Shown here one piece after another: positions 1-11,064 of a stretch of 64,000 nucleotides of DNA. The translations under genes and the position numbers were made by a program. Position 1 is the stretch's first letter. Every line of letters starts with the position of its first letter. The DNA comes from Aphidius gifuensis (Eukaryota; Arthropoda; Insecta; Hymenoptera; Braconidae): positions 17,428,963 to 17,492,962 of the forward strand of contig NC_057792.1 in assembly GCF_014905175.1 (NCBI RefSeq), in the 5' to 3' direction. A model generated the notes under the pieces. That model did no database searches. It was given only the letters and a program-made list of their open reading frames with translations, and had not been told where the DNA came from.

Positions 1-2
1 TG

Positions 3-1209
3 GTATCAACAATGTCTGATGGTTGGAAATTTGAGCAGGTAATAAGATGAATTTTAAATCTACATAATAAAAAAGTTAATTTATATAAATTAATATAATT
101 ATAATTTACAGTTAATTAATATTGGATCACAGTACAATTATGGTAATGATGATCATGCTGAATTTTTATGTGTGGTCAGTCGTGAATTTGGCTCAAGTCA
201 ATTGGCAAGTAAAGAACAGGAATCCACTGATCGTGTTAAGGTACCAGCTAATTATTTAAATTCTGCTCATTCAAGCCAAAATAATCATGAATAATAATTA
301 TTAGTTTTTAAATTTTTAAATTTAATTGCATTATTAACAATAATTATTGTCGTTTTATTATTTTTATAACCGACGTAACTATTTATTATTATTATTATTT
401 ATAAATATTATATATTATAGGCTAATGATAATTATTTATTATAAAAAATATTTTTTTTGTTGTCACAGCTAGTACCAAAGTATTTTTTGAATTAACTGTT
501 GATTATTTAAACAAAAACAAATATGATAAAATTAAATGCCAATTGTTAATCTAATGGGAATTGATTTTTATTTTTTTTTTTTTAAAAACAAAGCTTGTTT
601 TAATTAATTTAGCTGAATAATGATTATTGTTATTTTAATGAAAATAATTATGAATTTTTTTTCATTGTCGAGCTTAATTGTTTTAATTAATTCAATTTGC
701 ATGGGCACGATTTCATTTTGTGTTTAGTATTATTTTTATTTTATTTATCATAATAATTATCGATATTATTAGTATTATTATTATTATTATATAATTATTG
801 TAACGCATGATTTATTTTATTTGAAAAAAAAAAATAAATAAAGATTAATAATGTCTTTACATCGGTTTGGTTAATTTTTTTTCCTTTGTCAAGCATGATA
901 ATTAATTGTTGTTGTCGTTTTTTGTTATAAAAAAATATTGATGAAATAATTATTGTTGTTTAAAGAGTGAGAAATTATTAATTTGAAGTTTTATTTATTT
1001 ATTTGTAACAAGGTGAGTTGATGAAAATAGAATAAAATATTACTGAGTAGATCTAGTTACGTCGGTAGTTAGTTTATAGATTTTTTTTTTTTTTATTCAT
1101 TTTTTTATAAATAAAACACTTGTATGTATAAAGCAAATAGTTAAAAAATTAAATAATAATAATTTAATTGATTTTGCAGGTACTGCAGCAAAAGGGTTCA
1201 CGCATGTAA
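3..1209 (+). CDS. 3' end of an unidentified protein-coding gene
   Basis: The window opens inside an exon (3-38) that ends at a GT donor. A second exon starts at 112 after a good acceptor. The second exon can be read two ways. It can run on to a stop at 292-294, or it can stop at the donor after the codon pair Val-Lys (position 240) and splice to a 30-base exon at 1180-1209, which follows a clear acceptor (ttgattttgcag) and encodes VLQQKGSRM and a stop in phase. The second reading gives a compact end and is preferred; the first would be intron retention or an alternative terminal exon. The visible peptide begins VSTMSDGWKFEQLINIGSQY and carries no motif I recognise. Function unknown. The gene extends beyond the left edge. 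Confidence 0.55.
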
Positions 1210-1975
1210 ATTATTATAATTTAATTTAAAAATCAATCAACTGTGCAGCAACAACATGAAGACTGTTTACTTGATTATTTATTATTCATAAATATAGTAA
1301 AATATATAAATAAATATTTATATCACAGAGGTGAGATTTTTTTATATAAAATTCTCAAGGATTTATCTACGTATAATAGCAAAAGAAAAAAAAAAAAAAA
1401 ACAATTTTTAACGTATTCATGTTTAATTTTATTACGATATGGAAAAAATGAAAATGATTTTTCACAATAAACATACGTGTCTTCGATCAATATTGGTCTG
1501 CGTTCAATAATCAAAATTGACCAATTTTTGCTGAATAATTATACTAGACAATAGCTTTTATTATGGCAATTTTATTATTAATATAATTTTTTTTTTTTCC
1601 TTTTTTTTTTATGATAATTATATTTGTATAAATTTGGTATTGTATTTGGACTTGTCCCTGCACTGCCACTAAATGATGATTGTATATAAGGTAATTACAA
1701 TGATAAACAATCAGTGACATTTTTTTTTTTTTCGTTTATTAAAATAGTTATTATATATAGACATAATTAAATATTAAAACATTACAATAAAAATCATAGA
1801 TTCATGAGCCATAACTGGATAAATTATAATCTCAATTAGTTTTATTTTTAAAAGACATGCGACTTATTTTAAATATATATTTAATCAAAATGATAAAAAA
1901 ATAAATTCTGTATTTAATAATTAAATTGTTAATTGTCATAAGACCATATAAATAATCACAAAATTAAATAAACAA
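1210..1975. other. Intergenic, AT-rich, no gene seen
   Basis: Long homopolymer runs and TAT/ATT repeats. It should hold the 3' untranslated region of the left-edge gene and the 3' flank of the truncated MARF1 copy. The short open frames on both strands (for example 1243-1470) are lysine- and asparagine-rich translations of AT-rich DNA and lack splice context or family similarity. Confidence 0.6.
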
Positions 1976-4900
1976 TTAACAGAATAAATTGTTGAAGAAT
2001 TCATAAGACAAAAAACTTTGTAGCTCGTTGACACACAAAGAAAAAAAAATTGTAGCAATTGATGATGGCCCTTGTTGTTTTTGCTGCTTTTGTTGTACAA
2101 CTTGTCCAGCTGATTTAATAACATTCCCATAATTTTGATTTTTATTCCACATACTATTGTTGTATGTATTATTATTAATATTATTATTTTTTAAATCACC
2201 TGGACTATAATAAGAACGTGCTGACATTATACTTGATGGTAATTTAATACCAACATTAGCCATTAATTCAACTTTTATACCATCTTGTGAATCAATTAAT
2301 TCAATTGTACCATTTAATTTTTTTAATACATCAAATACTGATTGACAATTAAATTTTTCTGGACGTAGCATATATCCATAATCATTCAAATACATTCGTG
2401 GTATGTTAGATACATAAATACTGCCATTTTTTTTTGATATTAGTTCAACAATTTGGTCTTTTAATACATTCCAACTATGCTTTTCAGTTAGACTGATACG
2501 TTTTTCAAGACAATTTGTATCATCAATATTAACAACATCTGGCATTGCCTCGAATAAATGACTTAGTTTTGAAAAACCATAATCAGATACATGGCACCGA
2601 TGACCAAAATGACGATAATACGATGAAAGAAAGTTATCGAATGACATACTGCACTGTGGTGCATAACGAAGTAACTCAATAACTTGAACTGAAAATTGTT
2701 TTATTTTTTCAATTTCTCTTGGTGTTTGTTCTCTCATTGGTATTGCCAATAATTTATCATTATCATTGATATTTGTAACAACAACAGCTTTTTCTGATAC
2801 TTCAATTAATATGTCATGCATTTGACATACACCATAATCAACAATATTCCATGTTTTACCAATGACTTTTTCATATGCACTTGGAAATTCACTAAGTGTT
2901 ATTTGTTTACTTACTTGTGAATTTAATATAAGAAGAAGATCAGATGTGAAACGACGTGCTTGTGCACGATGTGTTAATGTAACTTTTCTTTTATGACCAT
3001 CACCAATAACGTGTACTGTTTCTTTTAATGCATCAAGTAATTCAATTAATTTTGTAAAACCATAATCAGCTAATCTACATTTACGACCATAATGATGTTG
3101 ATAAATTGTTATTATACAACCAAATAATAATTGACAATGTGGTCTTGTCTTCAAAAGATCAACAAATTCACGACTGAGAAATGATAATTGGCTTTTCAAC
3201 TGTGGACTCATTATTGGCTCATTATTGTTATTATTATTTATCATTTGACTATTCGGCCATACAATAAATTTAAAACCACTTATTCCTTGACGAAGCTCAA
3301 CACTTGATAAACATGATATTAAATGCTCCAATGGCACACCATTTTCATCAACATTCATTGGCTCATGAAATAGTGCCTCATAACGATTTGTTATACTTGG
3401 CAATGGTAAACGACCATTGTGGCTTTTCAACAATTGATGAATACGAGTTTCCAATAATTGCAATGACATTGTAACATTTGGTAATGATTTTATTTCTTTT
3501 TCAGCCCATCTTTTATTTATCCATGGTTGCTTATTATGAGCTGTACGATATGGAAGATCAACTTGTTCATTCTAAAACAAAACAAAAAAACAAAACAATA
3601 TTACATTATAAATTGAGTTGAGTATTTTGTGTTAATTTGAAGATTTTATATAATTTAATAATTCGCCTCCAGCAATAATCAATGTTGTTATTTATTTATT
3701 TAGCTATTTATTAAAAATAAAATAAACAATCTCAGACTCGGCCTAATATTTGTCATCATAATTATTCAATATGAATAATTAATATAAAAAAAAAAATAAT
3801 GATAATAATTACCTCTGAAATATTTTCAAGAAATGGTGATGGTGTATTCATATGATCTGGATTTAATGATATAGTCTTACCATCTTCAGATATAATACAA
3901 ACATCTTTCATATCATATAAATCAAATATACTGACAGTTGTTGAAAAACGATTTTCAAACATTTCACGAAATTCAAATAATGGTAATCTATGTCCAGGTA
4001 CTTCTTGCAATAATAATATAATTTGTGATCTTATTTGTTGATGATTTGGTTTACCAGTATGAGCATAAGCTATTAATATTCTGTTACAACCAATACGACG
4101 ACGATGAAGTTGTGATATTGCATATTGTGCATCTTGAAGTGATGGAACTTTAACACGTGCTGCATAATTACCATCAGATTGTACAAATGTTGATATATTT
4201 AAAACTCTCATATGTTCAATGAATATTGATCTTAAAATAAGTTTCATTATTTTTGGATCAATACTTTGATCTAAACTTGTAACAAGTAATTCTGTTGGAA
4301 TATTTTGGAGTGCAATTTCTCAAATGTTGAGTAATGATTGTGGTGGTGTGTTGATTAATGAACATGATTCAATGTTTATTATTTTATAACACTTGAATGA
4401 CAATTTCCGTCTCCAAACATTTGTGCTGGTGGCATCATACTTAAAGAAAAATTAACAATAAAAAATATATATTAATAAAATATATAAGTATTTGTATTTT
4501 TAAGTTAAAAAAATTTTATATTAATTCATCATGTGAATTATTGTTATTTATTTTTATCAAAATATATTTACATGAAACTTACCCGAAATTTCGTATCGTT
4601 TCGTTTCGTATCCAGCCCTAGTGTTTACAGATGGAAAAATGACCTTGACGACCGATTTTAATTAAATATTGTATCTTTATTTATTTATTTTTTTTTCTTT
4701 CTTTCTTTTGAATGATTTAAAATATCTGATAAGCGATTTTTAATGCTATTTATATTTAATTTTTAAAAAAATGTATACAGAATGAAATTATGATAATTAG
4801 ATAAAAAAAAAAAGACTTACTCAGCTGGTGAAGGAATGCTGTGACAATAATTGCAAGAAAATTCACCAACAACTGGTGATGATAAGTGACAATGTGGTGT

Positions 4901-5212
4901 GCTAGGAATACTTCCTGCAACACCAGCTGATGACGAATTTACGCCGTACATTTGTACTGGTGAGACAGTGGCCGTTTCAGATTCACTTGCTAAATCCTAA
5001 CTCAAGTTTTCTACGAATTTAAAATTAAACAAATAACAAATTTATTAATATTTTTACGCGTACATAAAATTTTACAACATAGTCAAACAAAATATAATGA
5101 TAAATTTTCAATTTAAGTTACCTTGAGCTCGACGATTTTCTTTATCTTTTAAAAACTTCACAGTTATTTTAGAATCAAACACGTTTTCACCATTCATGCG
5201 TTTTTGAGCTCT
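1976..5212 (-). pseudogene. Truncated, inverted copy of MARF1 (pseudogene or LOTUS-only paralogue)
   Basis: This is a minus-strand copy of exons 4-7 of the complete MARF1 gene at 11065-17587. Exon-4 (about 5212-5124), exon-5 (about 5011-4822), exon-6 (about 4440-3813) and exon-7 (3571-1976) equivalents keep their splice sites. Exons 1-3, encoding the NYN nuclease and the start of RRM1, are absent. Visible lesions: a TAG stop in the exon-5 copy at 5000-4998 where the parent has TTG; loss of about 640 bases of the low-complexity part of exon 6, with an early TAA and a TGA at 4322-4320; removal of roughly 115 codons (LOTUS 7 and 8) from exon 7; and a different, shorter C-terminus. From an ATG at 4247 the frame nevertheless stays open through the intact donor and acceptor to the stop at 1976, about 676 codons covering RRM2 and LOTUS 1-6. 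A degraded duplicate is the default reading. A transcribed LOTUS-only protein remains possible. Confidence 0.85.
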
Positions 5213-5394
5213 AAAAAAATTAAATTACATATACAAAAATTTATTATTTAAATTCACTAATGATTTTACACAATTAATAATACTAAAAATGACAAAAAAA
5301 AAAACAAAGGATATTAATAATACCTGTTGAAATATTTACTTTTTGATCAATCCTCAACCCCAATAAAATTTAAAAAAAAAAGAATGAAACAATT

Positions 5395-5660
5395 AATAAC
5401 TTAATATTCAATGCACAATTAATTTAAAAAAGAAAAAAAAAATGTTAAAATATAATTTAATAATGAGCACGATGTTGCTTGATTGAAAGTTGTCGTTGCA
5501 TTGCAAAGCTTGGAAGAAACTAAGTGTTACTGGCTTGAAAAATAAATGTGCATTTCTCCCCCCTCTATTTTCTAAATAAATGTCAGTGTTGGTGATGACC
5601 AGAGGAAATTAGTTAATTATGATTAGTCAGGAATCAACGAACTTATAATAACAAAAAAAC
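5395..5660 (+). repeat. Shared non-coding block, copy A
   Basis: This stretch matches 8940-9140 in the same orientation and the MARF1 intron at 12232-12560 in reverse. Recognisable shared words include aataatgagcacg, gaaagttgtcgttgcattgc and gatgatgacca. It joins the broken MARF1 copy on its left to the LAMTOR2 last-exon fragment on its right, so the rearrangement breakpoint probably lies in or near it. No open frame or terminal inverted repeat is evident. Confidence 0.75.
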
Positions 5661-5797
5661 ACGTTGTACATACATGTTGAATCGACAAATAAATATACAA
5701 AAAGTTAAAGTTAATCCATTTTATTCTTTGATACAATAATAAAAAAAAAACAATTGTTATCAAAGACAAAAAAATATATTATTTAATGGTAGAGAAT

Positions 5798-5914
5798 TTA
5801 TGGCATACTGGCAATTATTTTTAATGGTTGTTCAAGATACTTTGAAAGTGCTTGAGCTTTTTCTCTGAGCAAACCAAAACCAGCATTTTCCTTGGCATAC
5901 AAACACAGCAATAA
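5798..5914 (-). pseudogene. Fragment of LAMTOR2 last exon
   Basis: This is a near-identical copy of the 3' part of the last LAMTOR2 exon (9298-9415). It begins within the codons for leucine-rich LLLCLYAKEN and keeps the stop codon and about 100 bases of 3' flank. There is one visible substitution, Val to Ala at the position after Glu-Asn. Similarity ends abruptly at cagcaataa, where sequence shared with the F-box/LRR gene flank begins. With no upstream exons it cannot encode a protein. Confidence 0.85.
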
Positions 5915-6387
5915 TTAATAATTTTAATGGATATTTGTTGTTTAAATGTTAATGTGGCTATATAATGCAGTATGCACAAGATTCTTCTCCAACATCTTGT
6001 ATATCTATCCGGCAAATAATTAAAATATTGTGGGATATATGGATAAATAATATTAGAAATAAAATCAAATATCTATACCACTTTTTTTTTTATTTCAATA
6101 AAAATTTTTATTCTTACAATATAAGTTTATAATGAATTAATTATTATACACTGATAGTTAATTAATTCATTATACAGCTTCATATTAATATAAGTAAAAA
6201 AAAAAAAAAAAATTTTTTTTGTTTTTATTATACCAGAAAAATTAGTTGTAAATAATTTTTCTGGCACAAATAACCCGCTATTCTATTAGCATATATATAT
6301 ATATACTATAATCTATATTATAATCCTTTTTCCTATATACTATATTGGTAAAATTTTCTATCAATCTCGTATACATATATGTATCAA
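5915..6387. other. 3' flank of minus-strand F-box/LRR gene
   Basis: The first 40 bases (ttttaatggatatttgttg and neighbours) are the reverse complement of sequence at about 32235-32275, downstream of the first tandem F-box/LRR gene. This marks the edge of the transferred block. The rest is AT-rich, includes a short TA repeat near 6292-6304, and has no coding potential that I can support. Confidence 0.6.
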
Positions 6388-8012
6388 CTAATTTTCATTT
6401 TTTTGTACCAAGTTTTTAACATAATGAACTGTTAAATATTCATTTTTTAATTGTGTGTTAGATAAATCAGGGTCTAGTGTAGTAAGTACTATCAATTCAT
6501 TTTCACGATTTCTTGATATTTCTGCTGCTTTTTCGATAAATTTATAAGTTATATCTGTTTCTCTAACGCAATAAAAAAACATGTCTGGTGAATTTTCAAG
6601 AACTTTAATGGCTGATTCATCAGTAATTTTATTGCTGAATGGTAACTTTAAATGTGTTAAATTTTTGAGCAATTTAATTGAGGAGTCAGTGACATTATTA
6701 AAGCCGTCAAGATGAAGAAATTTTAAATTATTCATCTTTGAACATGTAACGATAGCAGTATCGGTTAGCAATAAACATGATACAGCTAGTGTGTGTAATT
6801 GTTTCATAGTATTAGCAATAGCGTATATACCATCATCGGAAATTTGCAAACCAAGGATATCTAATTCCTCGATTCTTTCAATGCTCTCCCTAACATCAAT
6901 TTTAATTTTAATGTAACAAGCGTGGTCACTATTGCTTTTTATTGTTTTAGAATTCTTCAAATAGTTGCATAAACTTTTGGGACAGTCTATACCAGCAATT
7001 CCAAATTTTCTTAAGGCTTTTAGTTGAGAAATCACCTACAAAAGAAATTATTCACGTAAAAAACTTATGAAAAGAATTTAAAAAAAAATATTTTTGCAAT
7101 AAATAATATATATACAAAGTTTAAGTTACATACACTAGTCATTTCTTCGGGAAAACGAGCCGTTTCAAGAAGGACTGCAGGCCAATTTGAAATATTGAGA
7201 TCAGTCAATGTATCAGCAACGTTTAACAATGAATTAATTAAAGTTTTAGGTACTGGTGGATGTAATTCATGAAAACAACCATGAAATATAATTTTCAATA
7301 CTTTCAGTTTAGAAAGATGTGAAAATGCATTATCTAATATTGCATTATCAATATTATTGATTCTTATTCGAAGTTTTACGAGATTTGGACAATGTTTATT
7401 AATAACTAGCACTATGTTACAATGACCATAGGCTGACATGTCTAATTCTCTTAAATAACGACCACATTTATAGAGCAGTGATTTTAAAAACTTGAATTGT
7501 TCATTGATTCTTGGATATTTTCTCTTTAAAAAATGTGGATACTCGTCATATTCCCAATGAGTTAGTTCAAGTTTTTTGACATTGAACCAAGAACCATCAA
7601 AGATTCTCTTCCATTTTTTGCATACTAAAAAAATTAATTAATCGTCATTAATAAATAATAATTTTTTAAATAAAATAATTTATCATACCCAATGCAATTT
7701 TTGGTCTTTCACATACTGGCACATGCATGAATATTTCAGCCAGGCAATCATCATTAACACGCTCAAATATCATCAAATCTTTGGCGTATAAATCATTATC
7801 ATCAACATCATCATGGTGAGAGTATATCTAGAAAAAAAAAAAGATCAAATATTAATAAAATATTTCTAGTCTTCTTGATACTACTGCAGTTTTTTTGAAC
7901 TAACCTTATTTTTTTTGCTCAAAGAACGTGTTATAATTTGACTTGAAACGTTATATTTTTTTACCAAGCTTTTTTTCGACCCTGATTTACGCAATCGTTT
8001 GAGTTGATTCAT
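6388..8012 (-). CDS. F-box/leucine-rich-repeat protein, inverted paralogue
   Basis: Four exons: 8012-7905, 7827-7689, 7624-7134 and 7035-6388, all with consensus GT-AG ends and consistent phases, predicting 461 residues. The N-terminus is basic (KRLRKSGSKK), followed by an Asp/His-rich stretch. An F-box-like segment comes next (about residues 54-85, ERVNDDCLAEIFMHV then VCKKWKRI-type sequence), then leucine-rich repeats of the LxxLxLxxxxxITD type to near the end. F-box proteins of this class usually act as substrate receptors in SCF ubiquitin ligases; the substrate is unknown. It is a close paralogue of the two plus-strand genes at 30412-34271, with exon 3 exactly the same length (491 bases). 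No stops or frameshifts were seen, so it is probably functional despite lying in a rearranged segment. Confidence 0.85.
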
Positions 8013-8939
8013 ATTTGATAAAATCAAAATTTGGTATCCACTATATATAACCAAGTTTTAGTTTAATAGGAGGCTATGCAGCTAATACACTCTTCTATTT
8101 CGAAATATAATGAGAATGTTCTGAAATTTGGGAACAGTTAGATTTTTTTTTCTGAATACGACGGTATAATTCGTTTTTTAATGTTGATCGGTTGAATTTT
8201 TTGTAATTAATTATTGAAAATATTATTTAACATTATTGGCTCTTATGGAGATTTCAACCATTTTTTTTGAATAGAAAAAATCATGAAAAAGTCTTGAAAA
8301 AAATCACACATATACTAGAAACCAAGTTTTGTTAATTGCGCGGAAAATTTTCATATGTTGATCGGTCAATTAATGAGTAATTATTAATTACTAATTAATT
8401 ATAAACTTTACAAAAATTAGATGTGGCAACGTATAGCATATTCAAACACACACACACACACACAACACTCGCAGTCCAATATATATGTCGTCTACTTAAT
8501 TTTTTTACAGTGTAGCTCGATCTCAGTTTTGTCTGTGACGTCAGAACTCAAAAGCGCCCCGCAAGACCCGTAATGAATTTGTCCATAATCTTAATATTTT
8601 TTTTTTATCTCAATATACTTATGCCAGAAATCAGGGATATAGCACGTGTACAATTTCGGTACACTGCAGGACACAAACTAAAATTTATTTAGAACTTATG
8701 AAAAAGTATAAGTTATATATTATTATATTTTAAATTATTTACTTATATTTTAAACTTTATTTAGTTTCGGGACACATAAATTTCTATATAATAGAGATCA
8801 GCTGTTAACTGTCACAGATAAAAAAAAAAATATAAAAGATATAAAAGATAAAATAGAAATTAAATATGAAAATAAATAGAAATGTTTGTGTATATGCATC
8901 CTGAATGACTTCCACCACGTTCTCTCCAGTCTCCAACTA
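8013..8939. other. 5' flank of the inverted F-box/LRR gene
   Basis: Positions up to about 8070 and again about 8590-8815 are similar, in reverse, to the sequence upstream of the tandem F-box/LRR genes; the word gatcagctgttaac at about 8798-8811 is the reverse complement of sequence at 32458-32471. The part between (about 8080-8580) has no counterpart there, which suggests an insertion in this copy. It includes a (CA)9 microsatellite and a GC-richer stretch near 8520-8575. Confidence 0.55.
8447..8464. repeat. CA dinucleotide microsatellite
   Basis: Nine uninterrupted CA units, in the segment that appears to be specific to the inverted F-box/LRR copy. Confidence 0.95.
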
Positions 8940-9140
8940 ATTACTTAAAATTCAATACACAATTAATTTAAAAAAAAAAAAAAAATGTTAAAATATCATT
9001 TAATAATGAGCACGTTGTTAGCTTGATGAAAGTTGTCGTTGCATTGCATAAATAAATGTCATTATTGATGATGACCAGTTGATATTACTAAATTATGACT
9101 ATAGTCACGCATCAATGAACTTATAATAACAAAAAAACAC
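8940..9140 (+). repeat. Shared non-coding block, copy B
   Basis: This block lies just downstream of LAMTOR2 (which is on the minus strand) and matches copy A (5395-5660) and, in reverse, the MARF1 intron copy at 12232-12560. Relative to copy A it lacks about 55 bases, including the cttggaagaaactaagtg segment. Similarity to copy A then continues through the LAMTOR2 last exon. Confidence 0.75.
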
Positions 9141-9297
9141 GCTGTACATATGCCTGATGGAATGAATTTAAAGCTGTTAAATCGACAAATAAATATACAA
9201 AAAGTTAAAGATAATCCATTTTATTCTGTGATATAATAATAAAAAAAAAACAATTGTTATCAAAGACAAAAAAATATATTATTTAATGGTAGAGAAT

Positions 9298-10129
9298 TTA
9301 TGGCATACTGGCAATTATTTTTAATGGTTGTTCAAGATACTTTGAAAGTGCTTGAGCTTTTTCTCTGAGCAAACCAAAACCAACATTTTCCTTGGCATAC
9401 AAACACAGCAATAAATTAGCAACTTCAGTAATGACAACCTTTCCATTCTGTAAAATAAATTAAGTCATTATTTTTAAATCATTATAATCAATGTTTAATT
9501 AATTTAATAATTTTCTTACTTGACAATTCATCAGAATAAATTCTAGTTCATCTTCTTTAAATGCACTTCTACCATTTTTTTCATATGCTGACCAAATATT
9601 GCTTGTTATTGCTGCAGTTACTCGAGCATCATTATCACCATATCCACTGTATGCCAATAGACCTCCATCTCTACTTAGTAATCTTTAAATTATCACAAAA
9701 CAAAAAAAAAAAATTATTAAATTACTTATCAATGTACATAGGGTTACCAGGTAGAAAAAGTCTAACGAGGAGAAAAATGGAGAGAAATATATTTGACTCG
9801 GAGAAATTTTTCCGAACATTTCTCCGTCCGAGTCTTTTGGAGAAACGGCCGGAAAAATTTTCCCTCGTCAGAGATCTCGGAGAAAATTCGGAGTTACTGA
9901 GGAAACGATCGGACCAATTGCGGAGAAATATTTTTGTCAGAGATATCAGGTTAATTGGAAAAAAAAAAATCTTGATAAATCAGGACATTTTAATTAAAAG
10001 GACATTATCAGGACTGATCAGGACATTTTAATAATATAATTATCTATCTTACAATGTATTTTCAACACCTCCAGTATTTGCTTGACTGAGAACTTGCGTT
10101 AGTGCTTTTGGCTTCAACATTTTTGACAT
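9298..10129 (-). CDS. LAMTOR2: Ragulator complex protein LAMTOR2 (p14, roadblock domain)
   Basis: Three exons: 10129-10053, 9682-9520 and 9447-9298, predicting 129 residues, close to the usual 125 of this family. The N-terminus MLKPKALTQVLSQANTGGVE and the block LLAYSGYGDNDARVTAAITS are highly characteristic of LAMTOR2. The start used is the first ATG (Met-Ser-Lys-Met); the second Met corresponds to the vertebrate start. LAMTOR2 pairs with LAMTOR3 by roadblock/LC7 folds inside the pentameric Ragulator, which anchors Rag GTPases and MAPK scaffolds on late endosomes and lysosomes and supports mTORC1 activation. Intron 1 (about 370 bases) carries a GC-richer insertion at 9738-10030. A partial copy of the last exon lies at 5798-5914. 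Confidence 0.95.
9738..10030. mobile_element. Probable transposon remnant in LAMTOR2 intron 1
   Basis: Base composition differs sharply from the flanks, and the segment contains repeated cggagaaa words. An imperfect hairpin lies at about 9796-9834, where gactcggagaaa is followed about 12 bases later by tttctccgtccgagtc. The right end carries repeated caggacatttta units. A frame at 9561-10031 crosses it but begins in the flanking exon DNA and resembles no protein. A degraded non-autonomous element is the best reading; the family is not identified. Confidence 0.45.
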
Positions 10130-10286
10130 TACAATAAATACATAATAACAACAGTTTTATTGTTGTTTTGAAAGTGTCAAATTTTATTAATGGCTAGTTT
10201 CCATTGTAAATTTGTGAAATAAATCAGCCGGTCTATGTAAACCAGCTATTAACAGAGAGGGGAAGATGGGGAGAAAGCTTGTAAAG

Positions 10287-10513
10287 CTGTGTGTCCACAC
10301 GCAAGTTTTTTATGCAAGTTTTTTGCGCGCGAAAAAAAATGGGACGTGTCCCATTGGCTGTACAAGTCTTTTAAGGCTGTTTTCCACCGAAATTCTAGCA
10401 ATAATTTGGTGCAAGAACTTGCAAGTTGCAGCGAGAACTTGCACCAACTTGGCACTTGCATAGTTGCTGATAGTTGCATGCACTTGCACGAAAAACTTGC
10501 GGTGGGCACACCG
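10287..10513. mobile_element. Small terminal-inverted-repeat element (MITE-like)
   Basis: The left end (gtgtgtccacacgcaagttt, from about 10289) and the right end (aaacttgcggtgggcacacc, to about 10512) are imperfect inverted repeats of about 22 bases. The interior is much richer in G and C than its surroundings, has many aacttgca words on both strands, and includes a near-palindrome gggacgtgtccc. It lies between the divergent LAMTOR2 and MARF1 genes. The overlapping open frames on both strands here are by-products of its composition. No transposase is present, so it would be non-autonomous. The target-site duplication is unclear. Confidence 0.6.
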
Positions 10514-11064
10514 TTTTATAATAAATAGGTAATTGTAATTTTTAATAAAGAGAGCATGTGCATTGATGTGCATGTAGTGTAAATAGTAAATACTACATGA
10601 TAATAATCAATTATTTGTACAGTCATTGTTTCTTTATTTCAATTTAATTTTTTTAATATATATTTTTACATCTTCGGAATAACTGTTTAAGCATCATCAC
10701 ATGCTTCATTAGTGGTTATTTTATTTTTTATTTCATGGACAATCATGACTCGTGGATCAAATAATTACAACAATAAAATAAATTGTCTGTTAATTATTTA
10801 TTTATTTATTTTAAAAGCACACAATGTCGATGCAAATTTCTACAAAAATAATAAAATCTTGGTATTCAATTTTTTGTAATAAATTTAATTTAGTAAAAAT
10901 ATGATTGAGTTTCAAAAGATGCTCTTGATTAGTTGATAAATAAAGGTAATTGTAACCAAGTGTTTACAATAATTTATAGAAAAATTATATTACAATTTAA
11001 ATAATAATAAATAAAAATATATGTATTATGTTTTAGATAGGTATGTATAACAAGTTGTTGATTC
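10514..11064. promoter_or_regulatory. Divergent LAMTOR2/MARF1 upstream region
   Basis: AT-rich spacer on the MARF1 side of the MITE-like element. The two genes are transcribed away from each other, so the promoter and 5' untranslated sequence of MARF1 are expected here. An in-frame TGA lies just before the MARF1 ATG. No individual promoter element can be assigned with confidence. Confidence 0.35.

Noticed and set aside
5821..6015. 64-codon minus-strand frame with CVCMPRK
   Set aside because: It reads the LAMTOR2 exon fragment in the wrong frame and crosses the junction with F-box/LRR flank.
8447..8464. CA repeat considered as part of a CRISPR-like or satellite array
   Set aside because: Only one uninterrupted dinucleotide run; no spaced repeats exist in the window.
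9561..10031. 156-codon plus-strand frame
   Set aside because: It runs antisense to a LAMTOR2 exon and then through the intronic insertion; no motif, and poly-K from an A run.
10249..10573. Overlapping frames on both strands, 65-87 codons
   Set aside because: They coincide with the MITE-like element and are products of its higher GC content and repeated words.
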